Positions 1 to 8,786 of a stretch of DNA of 64,000 nt are shown here, piece after piece; position 1 is the first letter of the stretch; every line of letters starts with the position of its first letter. A program made the position numbers and the translations under genes. This stretch comes from FEN-1350 sp964643355 (lineage in GTDB: Bacteria; Planctomycetota; Phycisphaerae; Sedimentisphaerales; Anaerohalosphaeraceae): the NCBI GenBank assembly GCA_964643355.1, contig CAZXPW010000002.1, positions 1 through 64,000 on the forward strand, written 5' to 3'. Below the pieces are notes generated by a model, which was given only the letters and a program-made list of their open reading frames with translations, did no database searches and had not been told where the DNA came from.

Positions 1-558
1 AGGCGCCAGTCGGCCAGGCCGAGCAGAGCGCCCAGCCCCAGCCGTCGCATGCCGGACCGTCCAGTGATCGCCGTCGCTATACACATAGCCGTGACGGCCC
101 AGCAATTTGAGGATCTGGTGACGGACCCGCTGGACATTCTCCTTCGCCGTTTGTCGTAAGCGCGTCAGATCCCGATCCGCCTCTTGCTGGGGATCGGGAG
201 CCTGAACGACCGTCAACAGCCCGGCTCGGAACAGGTTCAATAACTTGATCGCATCCCGACGGTCCGTCTTGATCCGCTCGCCCCGTTTGACGGGAACCAG
301 CGATGGCGCGATCACCTGACACCGACTGCCGAAGCTTTCGATCCGACGCTGCAGGGTAAAGCCACAACATCCCGCCTCATAACAGAAGACCACCTCCCCG
401 GGGGCTTGCTTCTGGATTCGGCGAACCATACGACGAATCTCGACAACCGTGTTGGCCACCGTCAGAATCTCCGGCTTGTCCTGGCCGGGATACCCCACGG
501 CCACCTTGTGCTCTTTTTTGTGCGTGTCCATCGCCACATGCGTTATACTGGTAGTCAC
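1..558 (-). CDS. IS110-family transposase, N-terminal part, cut by window edge
   Basis: DEDD-type recombinase of the IS110 family. Reading from a GTG at 558, the 186 visible codons show D11 in VAMDTHKK, E61 in FCYEAG and the TDRRDA motif with D99 and D102, which together give the DEDD acidic set. A good ribosome site (AGGAG, six bases before the GTG) supports the start. After residue 170 the reading frame loses family character, while the next frame (MRRLGLGALLGLADWR, from about position 50) looks like the usual continuation, so a frameshift near 50 is possible. The C-terminal serine-containing Tnp_20 domain lies outside the window. The family identity is confident from motifs; activity is unknown. 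Confidence 0.85.
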   Translation of the reverse strand, partial: MTTSITHVAMDTHKKEHKVAVGYPGQDKPEILTVANTVVEIRRMVRRIQKQAPGEVVFCYEAGCCGFTLQRRIESFGSRCQVIAPSLVPVKRGERIKTDRRDAIKLLNLFRAGLLTVVQAPDPQQEADRDLTRLRQTAKENVQRVRHQILKLLGRHGYVYSDGDHWTVRHATAGAGRSARPGRLAP

Positions 559-690
559 GACCGGCTCCTGGTTTGTATGCGGCTCTGTTGCCGCAGGGCA
601 ATAATCCGCGATTGCCGGTGGCTCCGTGCCACCGATCCGGCGTATCGGTGTATCCGATTGACGCTCGGCTTACAATCTCAGAGCCGGTCG
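558..690 (-). ncRNA. Candidate IS110 bridge RNA / structured left end
   Basis: The non-coding DNA just upstream of the transposase is unusually foldable. A perfect 10-bp inverted repeat (558-567 with 681-690) encloses three hairpins: 579-583/590-594, 616-622/628-634 and 644-648/654-658. IS110-group elements are known to carry a long non-coding left end that is transcribed as a bridge RNA whose loops choose target and donor. Position, size (about 130 nt) and fold agree with that. The outer stem also covers part of the transposase ribosome site and its GTG start. Transcription and loop specificities are not shown by sequence alone; the exact element boundary is unknown. Confidence 0.5.
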
Positions 691-721
691 TTCCATATTT
701 TCTACCGTTTTGGAGAACAAC

Positions 722-1735
722 ATGATTCTGAAATCTCGTTCGATCGGGAAAGTCGCGTTTGCCTGTGTCCTTCTTTGCGGTGTTGCGGGTCTTTGTCTGG
801 CGGCCGATGCGCCGCAGGAAAAGGTTATCCGCCTCGGCATGATCGGCCTGGATACCTCGCATGTCACCGCGTTCACCCAGTACATCAACGATCCGGCCAA
901 GGCGACCGGCTGTAAGGTCGTCGCCGGTTTTTCCGGCGGCTCGCCGGATATCCCCTCGTCGGCCAATCGCGTCATGGGTTATACCGACGAGCTGCGAGCC
1001 AAGTACGGCGTGGAGATCGTCGGCTCGATCGAGGAACTCTGCATAAAGGTCGATGGCGTCCTGCTGGAAAGCGTGGACGGCCGACCGCATCTGGCTCAGG
1101 CCCGACCGGTGATCGCCGCAGGCAAGCCGTTGTTTATCGACAAGCCCATGGGCGGCAATCTGGCCGATGTATTGGAGATATTCCGACTTGCAAAAGAGCA
1201 CAATGTTCCCTGCTGGTCGAGCAGCTCGCTGCGGTTCTCGCCGTGGATGGACAAGATCCGTACCCACGAAGAGACCGGCGATATCCTTGGCTGTTGCGCC
1301 TACAGTCCCTGTTCGCTGGAAGAGCACCACCCGGATCTGTACTGGTACGGCGTGCACGGCGTCGAGATGCTCTTTGCCGTGATGGGGACCGGCTGTCAGA
1401 GCGTCAGCCGGACCCAGACGGAAAACGCCGAGCTGGTCGTTGGCGTCTGGAAGGATGGCCGCGTGGGGACCTTCCGCGGGATCAAGAAGGGCAAGAGCGA
1501 CTACGGCGTGCTGGTCTTCGGCTCCAAGGCGATTGTGCCGGGCGGCACCTACGCCGGATACGGGCCGCTCTGTGATAAGGTGGTCGAGTTCTTCAAGACC
1601 GGCAAGATTCCCGTACCGCAGGAAGAAACCGTCGAGATCTTCGCCTTCATGTCCGCGGCGGATGAATCCAAACGCCAAGGTGGTAAACCCGTCCTCCTGG
1701 AAACCGTCCTCCAAGAGGCCAAGGCAAAGAAATAA
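722..1735 (+). CDS. Exported Gfo/Idh/MocA-family oxidoreductase
   Basis: A 337-residue protein with an N-terminal signal peptide (basic start, hydrophobic run, cleavage near LCLAADA) followed by a Rossmann domain starting RLGMIGLDTSH. The segment IDKPMGGNL matches the conserved (E/D)KP motif of Gfo/Idh/MocA NAD(P)-dependent sugar dehydrogenases. The ATG at 722 is preferred over an in-frame TTG at 710 because GGAG sits six bases ahead of it. The family normally oxidises or rearranges sugars and inositols; export is common for planctomycete members, and substrate cannot be read from sequence. It lies directly beside the IS110 end, so its native promoter may have been separated or replaced by the insertion. 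Confidence 0.8.
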   Translation: MILKSRSIGKVAFACVLLCGVAGLCLAADAPQEKVIRLGMIGLDTSHVTAFTQYINDPAKATGCKVVAGFSGGSPDIPSSANRVMGYTDELRAKYGVEIVGSIEELCIKVDGVLLESVDGRPHLAQARPVIAAGKPLFIDKPMGGNLADVLEIFRLAKEHNVPCWSSSSLRFSPWMDKIRTHEETGDILGCCAYSPCSLEEHHPDLYWYGVHGVEMLFAVMGTGCQSVSRTQTENAELVVGVWKDGRVGTFRGIKKGKSDYGVLVFGSKAIVPGGTYAGYGPLCDKVVEFFKTGKIPVPQEETVEIFAFMSAADESKRQGGKPVLLETVLQEAKAKK

Positions 1736-1768
1736 TTCGTAAGGCCTGATTCTACCGGCGACCAGAGA

Positions 1769-3352
1769 CTATTTCCCAATCCCCACCGCATACAAGGTTT
1801 TGTTGGTCGCGATGAACAGCGTCTTGTTGGCCGCGATAACGGTGGCGGAGATGGGGGAATCCAATTCGATGGCCGCCAGTTGTTTCTTTTCGCGGCCGGC
1901 GGCAAAGATCCACAGCTCGCCGCGGCGCGTGCCCAGATAGACCTTGCCGTCGGCGACCATCGGTGAGGCCCAGATCTCCGCGCCGAGGTCGTGCGTCCAG
2001 ACCGGCTTGCCGCTGGCGGCGTCGATGCAATGCAGTGTGCCCTCGGCGTCGGCCGCGAAGACCAGACCCTCGAAGATCGCCGGAGTCGAGCAACTGTGGC
2101 GGTTAAGATCATACGACCAGATCAGAGCCGACGAGGTGATGTCGCCGGTGCCTTCGGCCTTGAAGCACTTGAGCCACGCCTGATTCTTGCCCCACCAGAT
2201 ATCCCCGCCGACGGCCACGAACATTCGCCCCGCGTCGAACACTGCCATACCCTTGATGTTACTGGGGCTGACCTCGCGGTTGGTCAGGTACTGGCTGACA
2301 TTTTCCTTGGGTCCGGTGGGGTCCGGGTCGAACTTCCAGATGAGCTTCAAGGTCTCGACAGTCCCTTCCGGCGGAGCGACCTTGAGCGGCTCAAAGGCAT
2401 AGACCACGCCGTCGCCGCCGGCGAAATACACAAACCTCCGATTGCCGATTGTCCCGATCCCCGGCGACGACCAGGTTGAGTGGAAGATCCGGGGGCCAAT
2501 GCCCTCGTTGTCGCAGGCGAGCAATCGCCCGGTGGCTTTATCCAGCACGATCAAGCTGGGACCGTCGGGCTTACGGATTTTGCGGTGGGTGTTATCGACA
2601 CCGTTGCTGGTATTGAGGTACAAAAACGGTCCGTCGATCAGGATCGACGCGTGGGCCGCATCGTGCGGATAAGTCCCGGCCTGCGAAGGGATGTCGAAGA
2701 GCCACAGGACATCGGCGTCGAGATCGCACAGCGGGTCGGGGTCTTTGTCGGCGGGCGATGCGAAGCGGGCTTCATCCTTGAACGGCCCGTCGTTGCCGTT
2801 GGCCATTCCGTCGATATCCAGGCATACGACGATGTTGCTGCTGGTGACGGTATAGACGCGGTCGCCTTCGACGGTGGCCGGGCAGGAGTTTCCCGCCCGC
2901 GGCCAATCCAGATAGACATCCTTTGACCCGATCTTCTCCGAGACGAGCTGCCAGCACAGCGAACCGTCGGATTCCTTCAGGCACATCGTGATGCCCCGAT
3001 CGCCGGTGTGGTGCAGATCGCGGGGCCGGTTATTGTTGGTCCCGATGAAAACCTTGCCGCCGGAGACTACCGGCGTCGAGTAGGTCTCGGTGCCCAGATC
3101 GGCTTTCCATCGCAGGTTCGTGCCGGTCGCGGGATCAAATCTGTCCGGCAGGCCCGTCTCAGTCGAAACCTGATTGCGGCTCCACGCCTGCCCCCACTGC
3201 GGCTGGTCGGCGCAGAACGCCGGGAAGGAAAAAAGCAAAAGAGATGAGATACAATACCTTAGTCCGGCAAAGCGGACAACAGTCCGCTGTTCCTTAAGGG
3301 AGTTTCCATAGGGACTATTCGCCGATTCTGGAAAGCCATCTTGTTTTCGCAT
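1769..3352 (-). CDS. Exported PQQ-like beta-propeller protein
   Basis: About 527 residues. A long N-region is followed by a hydrophobic signal segment ending near FPAFCADQPQWGQ, then blades with the PQQ-repeat pattern (for example STPVVSGGKVFIGT, DKATGRLLA, DAASGKPVWTHDLG, GKVYLGTRRGELWIF). Such proteins are WD40/PQQ-like propellers (BamB-like fold); many planctomycete ones have no bound PQQ. The ATG at 3352 follows GGAG. A longer start at 3418 is excluded because a promoter lies across that point (-35 3429-3434, -10 3406-3411). It could be an assembly scaffold or a sugar-oxidation accessory; function is not assigned. Confidence 0.75.
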   Translation of the reverse strand: MRKQDGFPESANSPYGNSLKEQRTVVRFAGLRYCISSLLLFSFPAFCADQPQWGQAWSRNQVSTETGLPDRFDPATGTNLRWKADLGTETYSTPVVSGGKVFIGTNNNRPRDLHHTGDRGITMCLKESDGSLCWQLVSEKIGSKDVYLDWPRAGNSCPATVEGDRVYTVTSSNIVVCLDIDGMANGNDGPFKDEARFASPADKDPDPLCDLDADVLWLFDIPSQAGTYPHDAAHASILIDGPFLYLNTSNGVDNTHRKIRKPDGPSLIVLDKATGRLLACDNEGIGPRIFHSTWSSPGIGTIGNRRFVYFAGGDGVVYAFEPLKVAPPEGTVETLKLIWKFDPDPTGPKENVSQYLTNREVSPSNIKGMAVFDAGRMFVAVGGDIWWGKNQAWLKCFKAEGTGDITSSALIWSYDLNRHSCSTPAIFEGLVFAADAEGTLHCIDAASGKPVWTHDLGAEIWASPMVADGKVYLGTRRGELWIFAAGREKKQLAAIELDSPISATVIAANKTLFIATNKTLYAVGIGK

Positions 3353-3405
3353 AACACTCCGTTGCATCTTTCTGGGCTTGTTGCGAGTCGCTTCTCTCGG
3401 AACAC

Positions 3406-3434
3406 AATATACAGGCAAGTCCGGTTATCGTCAA
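3406..3434 (-). promoter_or_regulatory. Sigma70-type promoter for the PQQ-like gene
   Basis: Read on the minus strand: TTGACG (3434-3429), 17-bp spacer, TATATT (3411-3406). Transcription would begin near 3399, leaving a leader of about 47 bases before the ATG at 3352. Confidence 0.6.
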
Positions 3435-3493
3435 GGCGAATGCCCTGAATATAGTGTCAATAACAGATCCAATTATACAGATATACAATAGAG

Positions 3494-4831
3494 CTACTTC
3501 ACAAAATATCGTTTGGCGAATTCGATGAAGAAGGGCCAGTTGGGACCGGTTGTGTGTCCCCCTTCATGTTGCCGGAAGGCGACATCGCCATCAACCAGAG
3601 TTTCCTGAGGCGGGAACACCATCGTTCGCATGCTTTTTCTCCCCAGCAGTTCATAGACGGGACCGGCCATGGCACCGCCCAAAAACATCCCCTTTGCATC
3701 GACCCACTGGCCCTCAACGGAAGCCGACCCGGAACTGATGAACACCGGTCGCGGCGCACAGAGGGCAACCAGGTGATGGGCATCCACGGGAAGATCTTCC
3801 TGTGTCAAAGGCCCGGCATATTTGATAAAGTTCCCGGCAAACCAGTGATATTCCCCCGAACCCGCAAGGTTCTCCACCTGCTCGCCAAATACGCGGTGTA
3901 ACAACTTAACTCCGCCGGCGCCCGACGACCCGATAAATCCGACGGCGATTCGAGGTTCATACGCCATAGCAACCACCGCGGCTTTTCCGTATCGGGACAG
4001 GCCTTCAATGCCGATCCGACCGGCGTCCACATCCGGATCCGTTTCGAAATAATCGATCGCGCGACTGGCTCCCCATCCCCAGGCGCGCAGACTTCCCCAG
4101 TCCTCGGGTTTTCTTGGTTCCCCTTTGTTCACCAATCCAATAATCCCCTGCCGCAAACCGGCGCCGTTGTCGGCCTGGATACTATTCGGATTGAGAATCG
4201 CATACCCCCATCCTTCTTTGAGCAACTGCTGTTTCCAGGAAAGAGCGTTGGTTTTTCCCTGCTGGGGCATCGGGAACCGTCCTGAAAAATCAAAACCGAA
4301 TTCCATGATCACCGGAACGGGTTTTTCGATCTTGGCCGGCGTGCCCAGGGTTAACTGAATCACCACCTTGATCTCCGGATACGACGCATTATCGACCGTT
4401 CCTTCAAGCTGTTTTATTTTGACGGGGAATTCGCCGTCGGTCGTTTCTTTTTCGTTGATCATTTTCCAGTTAACAGGAGGAATATTATCCGGAAGTCGGC
4501 CGTAGATTTCACGGTCAAAGATTTCTTGGATCTCGGCCCGTCGTACCGGCCATTGCTCAGGTTTTGTGACCCGCGAGCCATTGTTGCAGACAAGAGGGTC
4601 GGGCAGGAAATACGGCTGAACTTTGGCTTCTTCGGAAATGGCGGCGTCCGCCGCTTTGGGGTTTCCGGATGGACCCCGTCGAATCGAGGTGATGCCGAGG
4701 GCTTCCAACATGCGTTTGTGATCGGCATTGGTCAATTGGTTGATCCGATCCATGTCTTGTTGAGAAAACTGAGCGAACAATGGGGACACAGTTACCATCC
4801 CGAAAAGGATGACGATCCTTGTTATCTTCAT
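3494..4831 (-). CDS. Exported CE15-like glucuronoyl esterase
   Basis: A 445-residue alpha/beta hydrolase with signal peptide (MKITRIVILFGMVTVSPLFAQ). The segment RAWGWGASRAIDYFETDPDVD followed by GIEGLSRYGKAA carries the CE15 nucleophile motif G-x-S-R-x-G-K, and HEGGHT near the C-terminus can supply the catalytic histidine. CE15 enzymes cleave the ester between lignin alcohols and 4-O-methyl-glucuronic acid on xylan; bacterial paralogues have wider substrates. The start chosen has GGAGG about 11 bases ahead; the upstream in-frame residues have no signal character. It fits the polysaccharide-degrading theme of neighbouring genes, but is transcribed singly. Confidence 0.82.
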   Translation of the reverse strand: MKITRIVILFGMVTVSPLFAQFSQQDMDRINQLTNADHKRMLEALGITSIRRGPSGNPKAADAAISEEAKVQPYFLPDPLVCNNGSRVTKPEQWPVRRAEIQEIFDREIYGRLPDNIPPVNWKMINEKETTDGEFPVKIKQLEGTVDNASYPEIKVVIQLTLGTPAKIEKPVPVIMEFGFDFSGRFPMPQQGKTNALSWKQQLLKEGWGYAILNPNSIQADNGAGLRQGIIGLVNKGEPRKPEDWGSLRAWGWGASRAIDYFETDPDVDAGRIGIEGLSRYGKAAVVAMAYEPRIAVGFIGSSGAGGVKLLHRVFGEQVENLAGSGEYHWFAGNFIKYAGPLTQEDLPVDAHHLVALCAPRPVFISSGSASVEGQWVDAKGMFLGGAMAGPVYELLGRKSMRTMVFPPQETLVDGDVAFRQHEGGHTTGPNWPFFIEFAKRYFVK

Positions 4832-5250
4832 GGTATTCGATATCCTCCGAGTTTTGAAATTCAATGATATGGGCCGCCATTGCCACACCTGTTACAATCC
4901 GGAACGATTTCAATTCTCTTGAATGGCTATTTTCCCGGATTGCATGAACACAACCGGACTTGTATCCATGCGCCATTGACCATCATACAGACATCTTGTC
5001 CGGGACGAAAGAAAATTTGTTTTCAGACACCTCGGCACAATTGGATTAACGGTCACATTTGGTTCCCTCGGAAATCCTCTCGACAATCGTGAATTCCGAC
5101 TTGCTTATTTTCCCGCCTGGATCCCGGGCCCTTGGGTGTATGGGGCTTGGATATCTAAAATCCGTGGACGAATTCCGAAATTTCAGTACAATCATTTTGG
5201 CATCCCCGTGTTGGGCAGGTTCTTTACAATCGAACGATGAGGATTTAATC
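4832..5250. other. Divergent intergenic region, no gene seen
   Basis: The 419 bases between the divergent esterase and alcohol dehydrogenase genes hold no open frame with coding character. A weak -35/-10 pair facing right may exist (TTGCAT, 17 bp, TATCCA near 4939-4967), but nothing stronger was found. Confidence 0.4.
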
Positions 5251-6408
5251 ATGAACAATTTTGAATATTACAATCCGGTGAAGGTGGTCTTCGGCAAGGG
5301 TACGATCGCGAAGGTGGCCGATCTGATCGACGCCAAGAAGAAGGTGATGATGACCTACGGCGGCGGGTCGATCAAGAGAAACGGCGTCTATGATCAGATC
5401 GTCAAGGCCTTCGGCAAACGCAAGTTCATCGAGTTCGGCGGCATCGAGCCGAACCCCCGCTACGAGACCTGCCTGAAGGCCGTGGCCCTGGCCAAAAAGA
5501 AGAAGGTCGATTTTCTGCTCTCCGTCGGCGGCGGCTCGGTGCTCGATGCCACCAAGTTCATCGCCGCGGCGATCCGTTTCCGCGGAAAAGATCCGTGGGA
5601 CATCCTCCGTACGATGGGCGGCTGCGTCAAGGCGGCCGTGCCGCTGGGGGCGATCCTGACCCTTCCGGCCACCGGATCAGAGATGAATTGCTTTTCGGTG
5701 ATCAGCCGCGAAAAGACGCAGGAAAAACTCCACTTCGGCAGCCCGAAGGTCTTCCCGCAATTTTCGATCCTTGATCCGGAAGCAACCTACTCCCTCCCCA
5801 AGGAGCAGGTCCGCAACGGCATCGTCGATGCCTTCGCGCATGTCATGGAGCAGTACATGACCCGCGACATCCACACGCCGCTGCAGGACCATCAGGCCGA
5901 AGCGATCCTCAAGACGCTGGTCGAACACGCCGACAGGATACTGGCCGAGCGGCCGGACTACGACAGCCGGGCCACCTGGATGTGGTGCTGCACGCAGGCC
6001 CTCAACGGCACCATCGCCTGCGGCTGCGTCGAGGACTGGAGTACGCACATGATCGGGCACGAACTGACGGCCTTCTTCGGCATCGACCACGGCCAGTCGC
6101 TGGCGGTGGTGATGCCGGCGGTCTGGAAGCACCAGAAGCAGCATAAGAAGGCCAAGCTCGCCCAGTATGCCCGCCGGGTCTGGCATGTGACTTCCGGCTC
6201 GATCGACCAGCAGGCCGACGCCGCGATCGACAAGACCGTCGCGTTCTTTCACTCAATCGGCATGCCCACGCGGTTGGACGCATACCACATCACAGGCCAG
6301 GATATTCACAAAGTCGTCGATCGTTTTGATGAAAGGGGTACGGTTCTCGGTGAAAACCAGAACATCACCAGCAAGGAGATCGAACAGATCCTGCGTTTGT
6401 GCTTGTAG
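5251..6408 (+). CDS. Iron-containing alcohol dehydrogenase (YqhD/BDH type)
   Basis: A 385-residue group III dehydrogenase. It starts MNNFEYYNPVKVVFGKG, typical of butanol dehydrogenase/YqhD proteins, with the nucleotide-binding GGGSVLDATK motif near residue 90-100. Metal ligands are visible in GIVDAFAHVMEQY (Asp and His) and DWSTHMIGHELTAFFGIDHGQ (two His). The enzyme reduces aldehydes to alcohols with NAD(P)H in the cytoplasm during fermentation. The ATG at 5251 follows GAGGA; the longer open frame from 5059 lacks family similarity. It faces the PHP gene and the two share a terminator hairpin. Confidence 0.9.
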   Translation: MNNFEYYNPVKVVFGKGTIAKVADLIDAKKKVMMTYGGGSIKRNGVYDQIVKAFGKRKFIEFGGIEPNPRYETCLKAVALAKKKKVDFLLSVGGGSVLDATKFIAAAIRFRGKDPWDILRTMGGCVKAAVPLGAILTLPATGSEMNCFSVISREKTQEKLHFGSPKVFPQFSILDPEATYSLPKEQVRNGIVDAFAHVMEQYMTRDIHTPLQDHQAEAILKTLVEHADRILAERPDYDSRATWMWCCTQALNGTIACGCVEDWSTHMIGHELTAFFGIDHGQSLAVVMPAVWKHQKQHKKAKLAQYARRVWHVTSGSIDQQADAAIDKTVAFFHSIGMPTRLDAYHITGQDIHKVVDRFDERGTVLGENQNITSKEIEQILRLCL

Positions 6409-6427
6409 GATCGATAATTCCATCTAC

Positions 6428-6462
6428 AAAAAAGACGGCGAGAATTCCTCGCCGTCCTCATT
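6428..6462. terminator. Bidirectional rho-independent terminator
   Basis: A 9-bp perfect stem (6434-6442 with 6448-6456) with a 5-base loop is flanked by six A on the left (T-run for the minus strand) and a T-rich stretch on the right. It lies between the convergent dehydrogenase and phosphoesterase genes. Confidence 0.8.
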
Positions 6463-6481
6463 TTCAGAATCCGGATCTCTC

Positions 6482-7555
6482 CTACGGTGCCGAGATAATC
6501 ACGGTGATCGGCAAACCTTTGCCGGGTTCGATCAGCAGATTCTTGACCTCGTATTTCAGATCGGCCTTGCCGGTTTCTTTGTCCACGGTCGGTCGGAGGA
6601 TCGTCGTACTGTTGGATTCGAGGATCAGCGATTTGGATCCCTTGCGGCCCAGTTCAAAGGGCACATCGGATTTGTTACGGACCTCCAGCGAAGCCGTTGT
6701 TCCACTGCGATGAAAGACCGGGCAAAACTCCACCGATGCCTCAAACAGCGCTTTGAGGAATTCGACCTTTCCCGCGATCTGATTCCCAGCCCAGACGGCC
6801 GTGCGACCTGCCTTGAGGGCTTCGTGAATCCCGTCCAGCGAGCGATCCTTGGCGAATACCAGCGTCATCGTGCGGTGGTTGGCGTGGTTTTCCGTCGGGG
6901 GGTCGAAGGGGGAATGCTCGTCGGAATTGCCTATCAGCGTCAGGTTGTACTGACCGGCCCAGGTGTGGGCGTCTTTGTAATACTGACCGCCGTTGAACGG
7001 TTCTATACCCTGGATGAGTTTTCCATCAACCAGCGTCTTGTGGATGTCGAACCAGTACGATTCATTGGCCTTTTGTTTCCAGCCGGGATGGTTCCAGAAC
7101 ACAAACGCCCCCTGCTCGTTGGCGGCCTTCATTTGTGTCAGGAAATCCTTGATCTCCAGCGCGGGGATATCCTTGACGAACAGGGCGTTGTAGTGCCCGG
7201 GCGGGGTGTCGCGGGTGATCTCGCAGGCGCGAATCAGCAAAATGTTCATGTCTTTGGCCTTGGATGCGGCAATCTCATACGGTCGGGCATGGTTGGTGGG
7301 GATGTCGTTTTTGTGCGGCTGGTACTCGATGTGGTCCGAAATCGCGATCGCGTCGAGTCCCTCGCGCCAGGCCTCATCCACGCGAACGGTCGGCCAGACA
7401 TTACCGTCGGAAAAGACCGTGTGCATATGGAAGTCGCATTTGAGCGTTCGATAGCCGGCGATGTCGGGGATACGGATTTCCTTTCGGATAGCGGCAAACA
7501 CAGAAGCCGTACACAAACAAATGGCCAGAGCAACCAATCGAATACGACTGTTCAT
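6482..7555 (-). CDS. Exported PHP-domain phosphoesterase (Sb-PDE-like)
   Basis: A 357-residue protein with a signal peptide (ending CLCTASVFAA). The PHP metal site is clear: DFHMHTVFSDG, AISDHIEY, EITRDTPPGHYN, WNHPGW and NSDEHSPFD supply the His/Asp/Glu ligands. This arrangement matches the exported Sb-PDE-type phosphodiesterases rather than histidinol phosphatase or polymerase PHP domains. The C-terminal 90 residues form a beta-rich tail. It follows the SGNH-hydrolase gene with 15 bases between them, so the two are probably co-transcribed. The natural substrate (phosphodiester or phosphonate) is not inferred. Confidence 0.78.
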   Translation of the reverse strand: MNSRIRLVALAICLCTASVFAAIRKEIRIPDIAGYRTLKCDFHMHTVFSDGNVWPTVRVDEAWREGLDAIAISDHIEYQPHKNDIPTNHARPYEIAASKAKDMNILLIRACEITRDTPPGHYNALFVKDIPALEIKDFLTQMKAANEQGAFVFWNHPGWKQKANESYWFDIHKTLVDGKLIQGIEPFNGGQYYKDAHTWAGQYNLTLIGNSDEHSPFDPPTENHANHRTMTLVFAKDRSLDGIHEALKAGRTAVWAGNQIAGKVEFLKALFEASVEFCPVFHRSGTTASLEVRNKSDVPFELGRKGSKSLILESNSTTILRPTVDKETGKADLKYEVKNLLIEPGKGLPITVIISAP

Positions 7556-7570
7556 GAGCGTTTCCTTTCT

Positions 7571-8731
7571 TTACTTTGGAATCAGATTTTGTTTGATCAA
7601 AAACTGGGCGACAAGCTCGGCCTTCTTTTGAGCTCCGACCGCATTGACATGTCGCCCGTCGAACCAGTAGCGGGGGTCCTGCGGCATTTCTACGGCCAAA
7701 TCCAGCAGCGAGACCGTCTGTTCGGCGGCGACGGCCTTGAGGACGGTATTGTGTTCCACAGCGCCGCGGGCGTACTGCGGAAGCGTGATGTAGTCGCCGG
7801 CCAGCGGACACGACGCCCAGGTTGTCAGCACAAAGCCGATCTTCTGCTGGCGGGCGATGGCGATCATGTTTTCGAGGTTCCGACGGAAAAAGGTCGGCGG
7901 ATTGGCGTCCAGATAGCCGACCATCTTCGGGTCGCGGCTCCAGGTGTTCAGGTAGGAACTTTCGGTGTTGACATAACCCTCCAGGCCGACAAAGGCCATC
8001 GGCAGCAGCCGGAATCGCAGGTTGAGCATCCGCAATAGAACGCTGTGCTCCCAGAGAAATCGCCTGGGCGTTCTCCACTGGTGGCGCTGCCCGGAGTTGT
8101 CGCCCCGGTAAGCCGCCGGCGGGACGATACGGGCATGAACATCGTTGATCGCATCGTAAAAGATCACCAGATCCGGCTGCAGGTCCAATACCCGGAATTG
8201 CAGATTGATCAGCGACTCCCACGAATTGTAACCACCCACGCCGGCATTGATAACCTCAATATTCGTACGGCCGTATCGTTCGCGGAGTGATTTTTCCAAC
8301 TGGGCCGGAAACGATAGATGGTAGTCGGGAACTTTGATGGTGTAAGTGCCCGACCCGCCCAGGACCGCGATGCGAAAGCAACCCGCCGGTTTGGGAACGG
8401 CGATCTCGTCGCCCCGAAAACCCAGATTGTTGTGGCGATTCAGGCCGTTGCGACTGACAAAGCCGGGCGTGTTGCAGTAATTAAGGTAATGGTGGGGCGA
8501 AAACATCCGATGTTTTGGCGGTACATCCTCATACAGGGCGATCTGTGAATACGCGTAATCATCCGCAACGCCATAGAGCCATAATCGCGTCGCCGATTCG
8601 GCAATCGTAAAACCGGCGATCAATCCTCCCAGCATCAGCAATAGCTTGCGGGAGAAAGACGCCTTCCCCCCCTTCGGGGCCGGGCCCGAAGATACATTCG
8701 CTTTGTCCGGTTGTCGGTCTTTCCCTTTCAT
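7571..8731 (-). CDS. Membrane-anchored SGNH/GDSL hydrolase
   Basis: A 386-residue protein with a basic N-terminus, one transmembrane segment (about residues 30-47) and an extracytoplasmic SGNH domain. Block I is modified as LGGSGTYT, block II Gly is in GVGGYNS, block III is DAINDV, and the catalytic Asp/His pair is in DGRHVNAVG. SGNH enzymes are esterases or acyl-transferases; this membrane-tethered type often edits envelope glycans. No strong ribosome site precedes the ATG at 8731. It is followed closely by the PHP gene and preceded by the GH172-like gene on the same strand, suggesting one three-gene unit. Confidence 0.78.
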   Translation of the reverse strand: MKGKDRQPDKANVSSGPAPKGGKASFSRKLLLMLGGLIAGFTIAESATRLWLYGVADDYAYSQIALYEDVPPKHRMFSPHHYLNYCNTPGFVSRNGLNRHNNLGFRGDEIAVPKPAGCFRIAVLGGSGTYTIKVPDYHLSFPAQLEKSLRERYGRTNIEVINAGVGGYNSWESLINLQFRVLDLQPDLVIFYDAINDVHARIVPPAAYRGDNSGQRHQWRTPRRFLWEHSVLLRMLNLRFRLLPMAFVGLEGYVNTESSYLNTWSRDPKMVGYLDANPPTFFRRNLENMIAIARQQKIGFVLTTWASCPLAGDYITLPQYARGAVEHNTVLKAVAAEQTVSLLDLAVEMPQDPRYWFDGRHVNAVGAQKKAELVAQFLIKQNLIPK

Positions 8732-8786
8732 GCATTTCTCAAGACGCGGAAAAGATTCAAACGCATTGGCTCAATAGCCAGACCCC

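Noticed and set aside
377..1714. Open frame of 445 codons across the IS110 end and the oxidoreductase
   Set aside because: It runs through two differently oriented real features and has no family match.
6326..8038. Long open frame of 570 codons on the plus strand
   Set aside because: It is antisense to the PHP and SGNH genes, overlaps the end of the alcohol dehydrogenase and has no family character; high GC at third codon positions keeps the opposite strand open.
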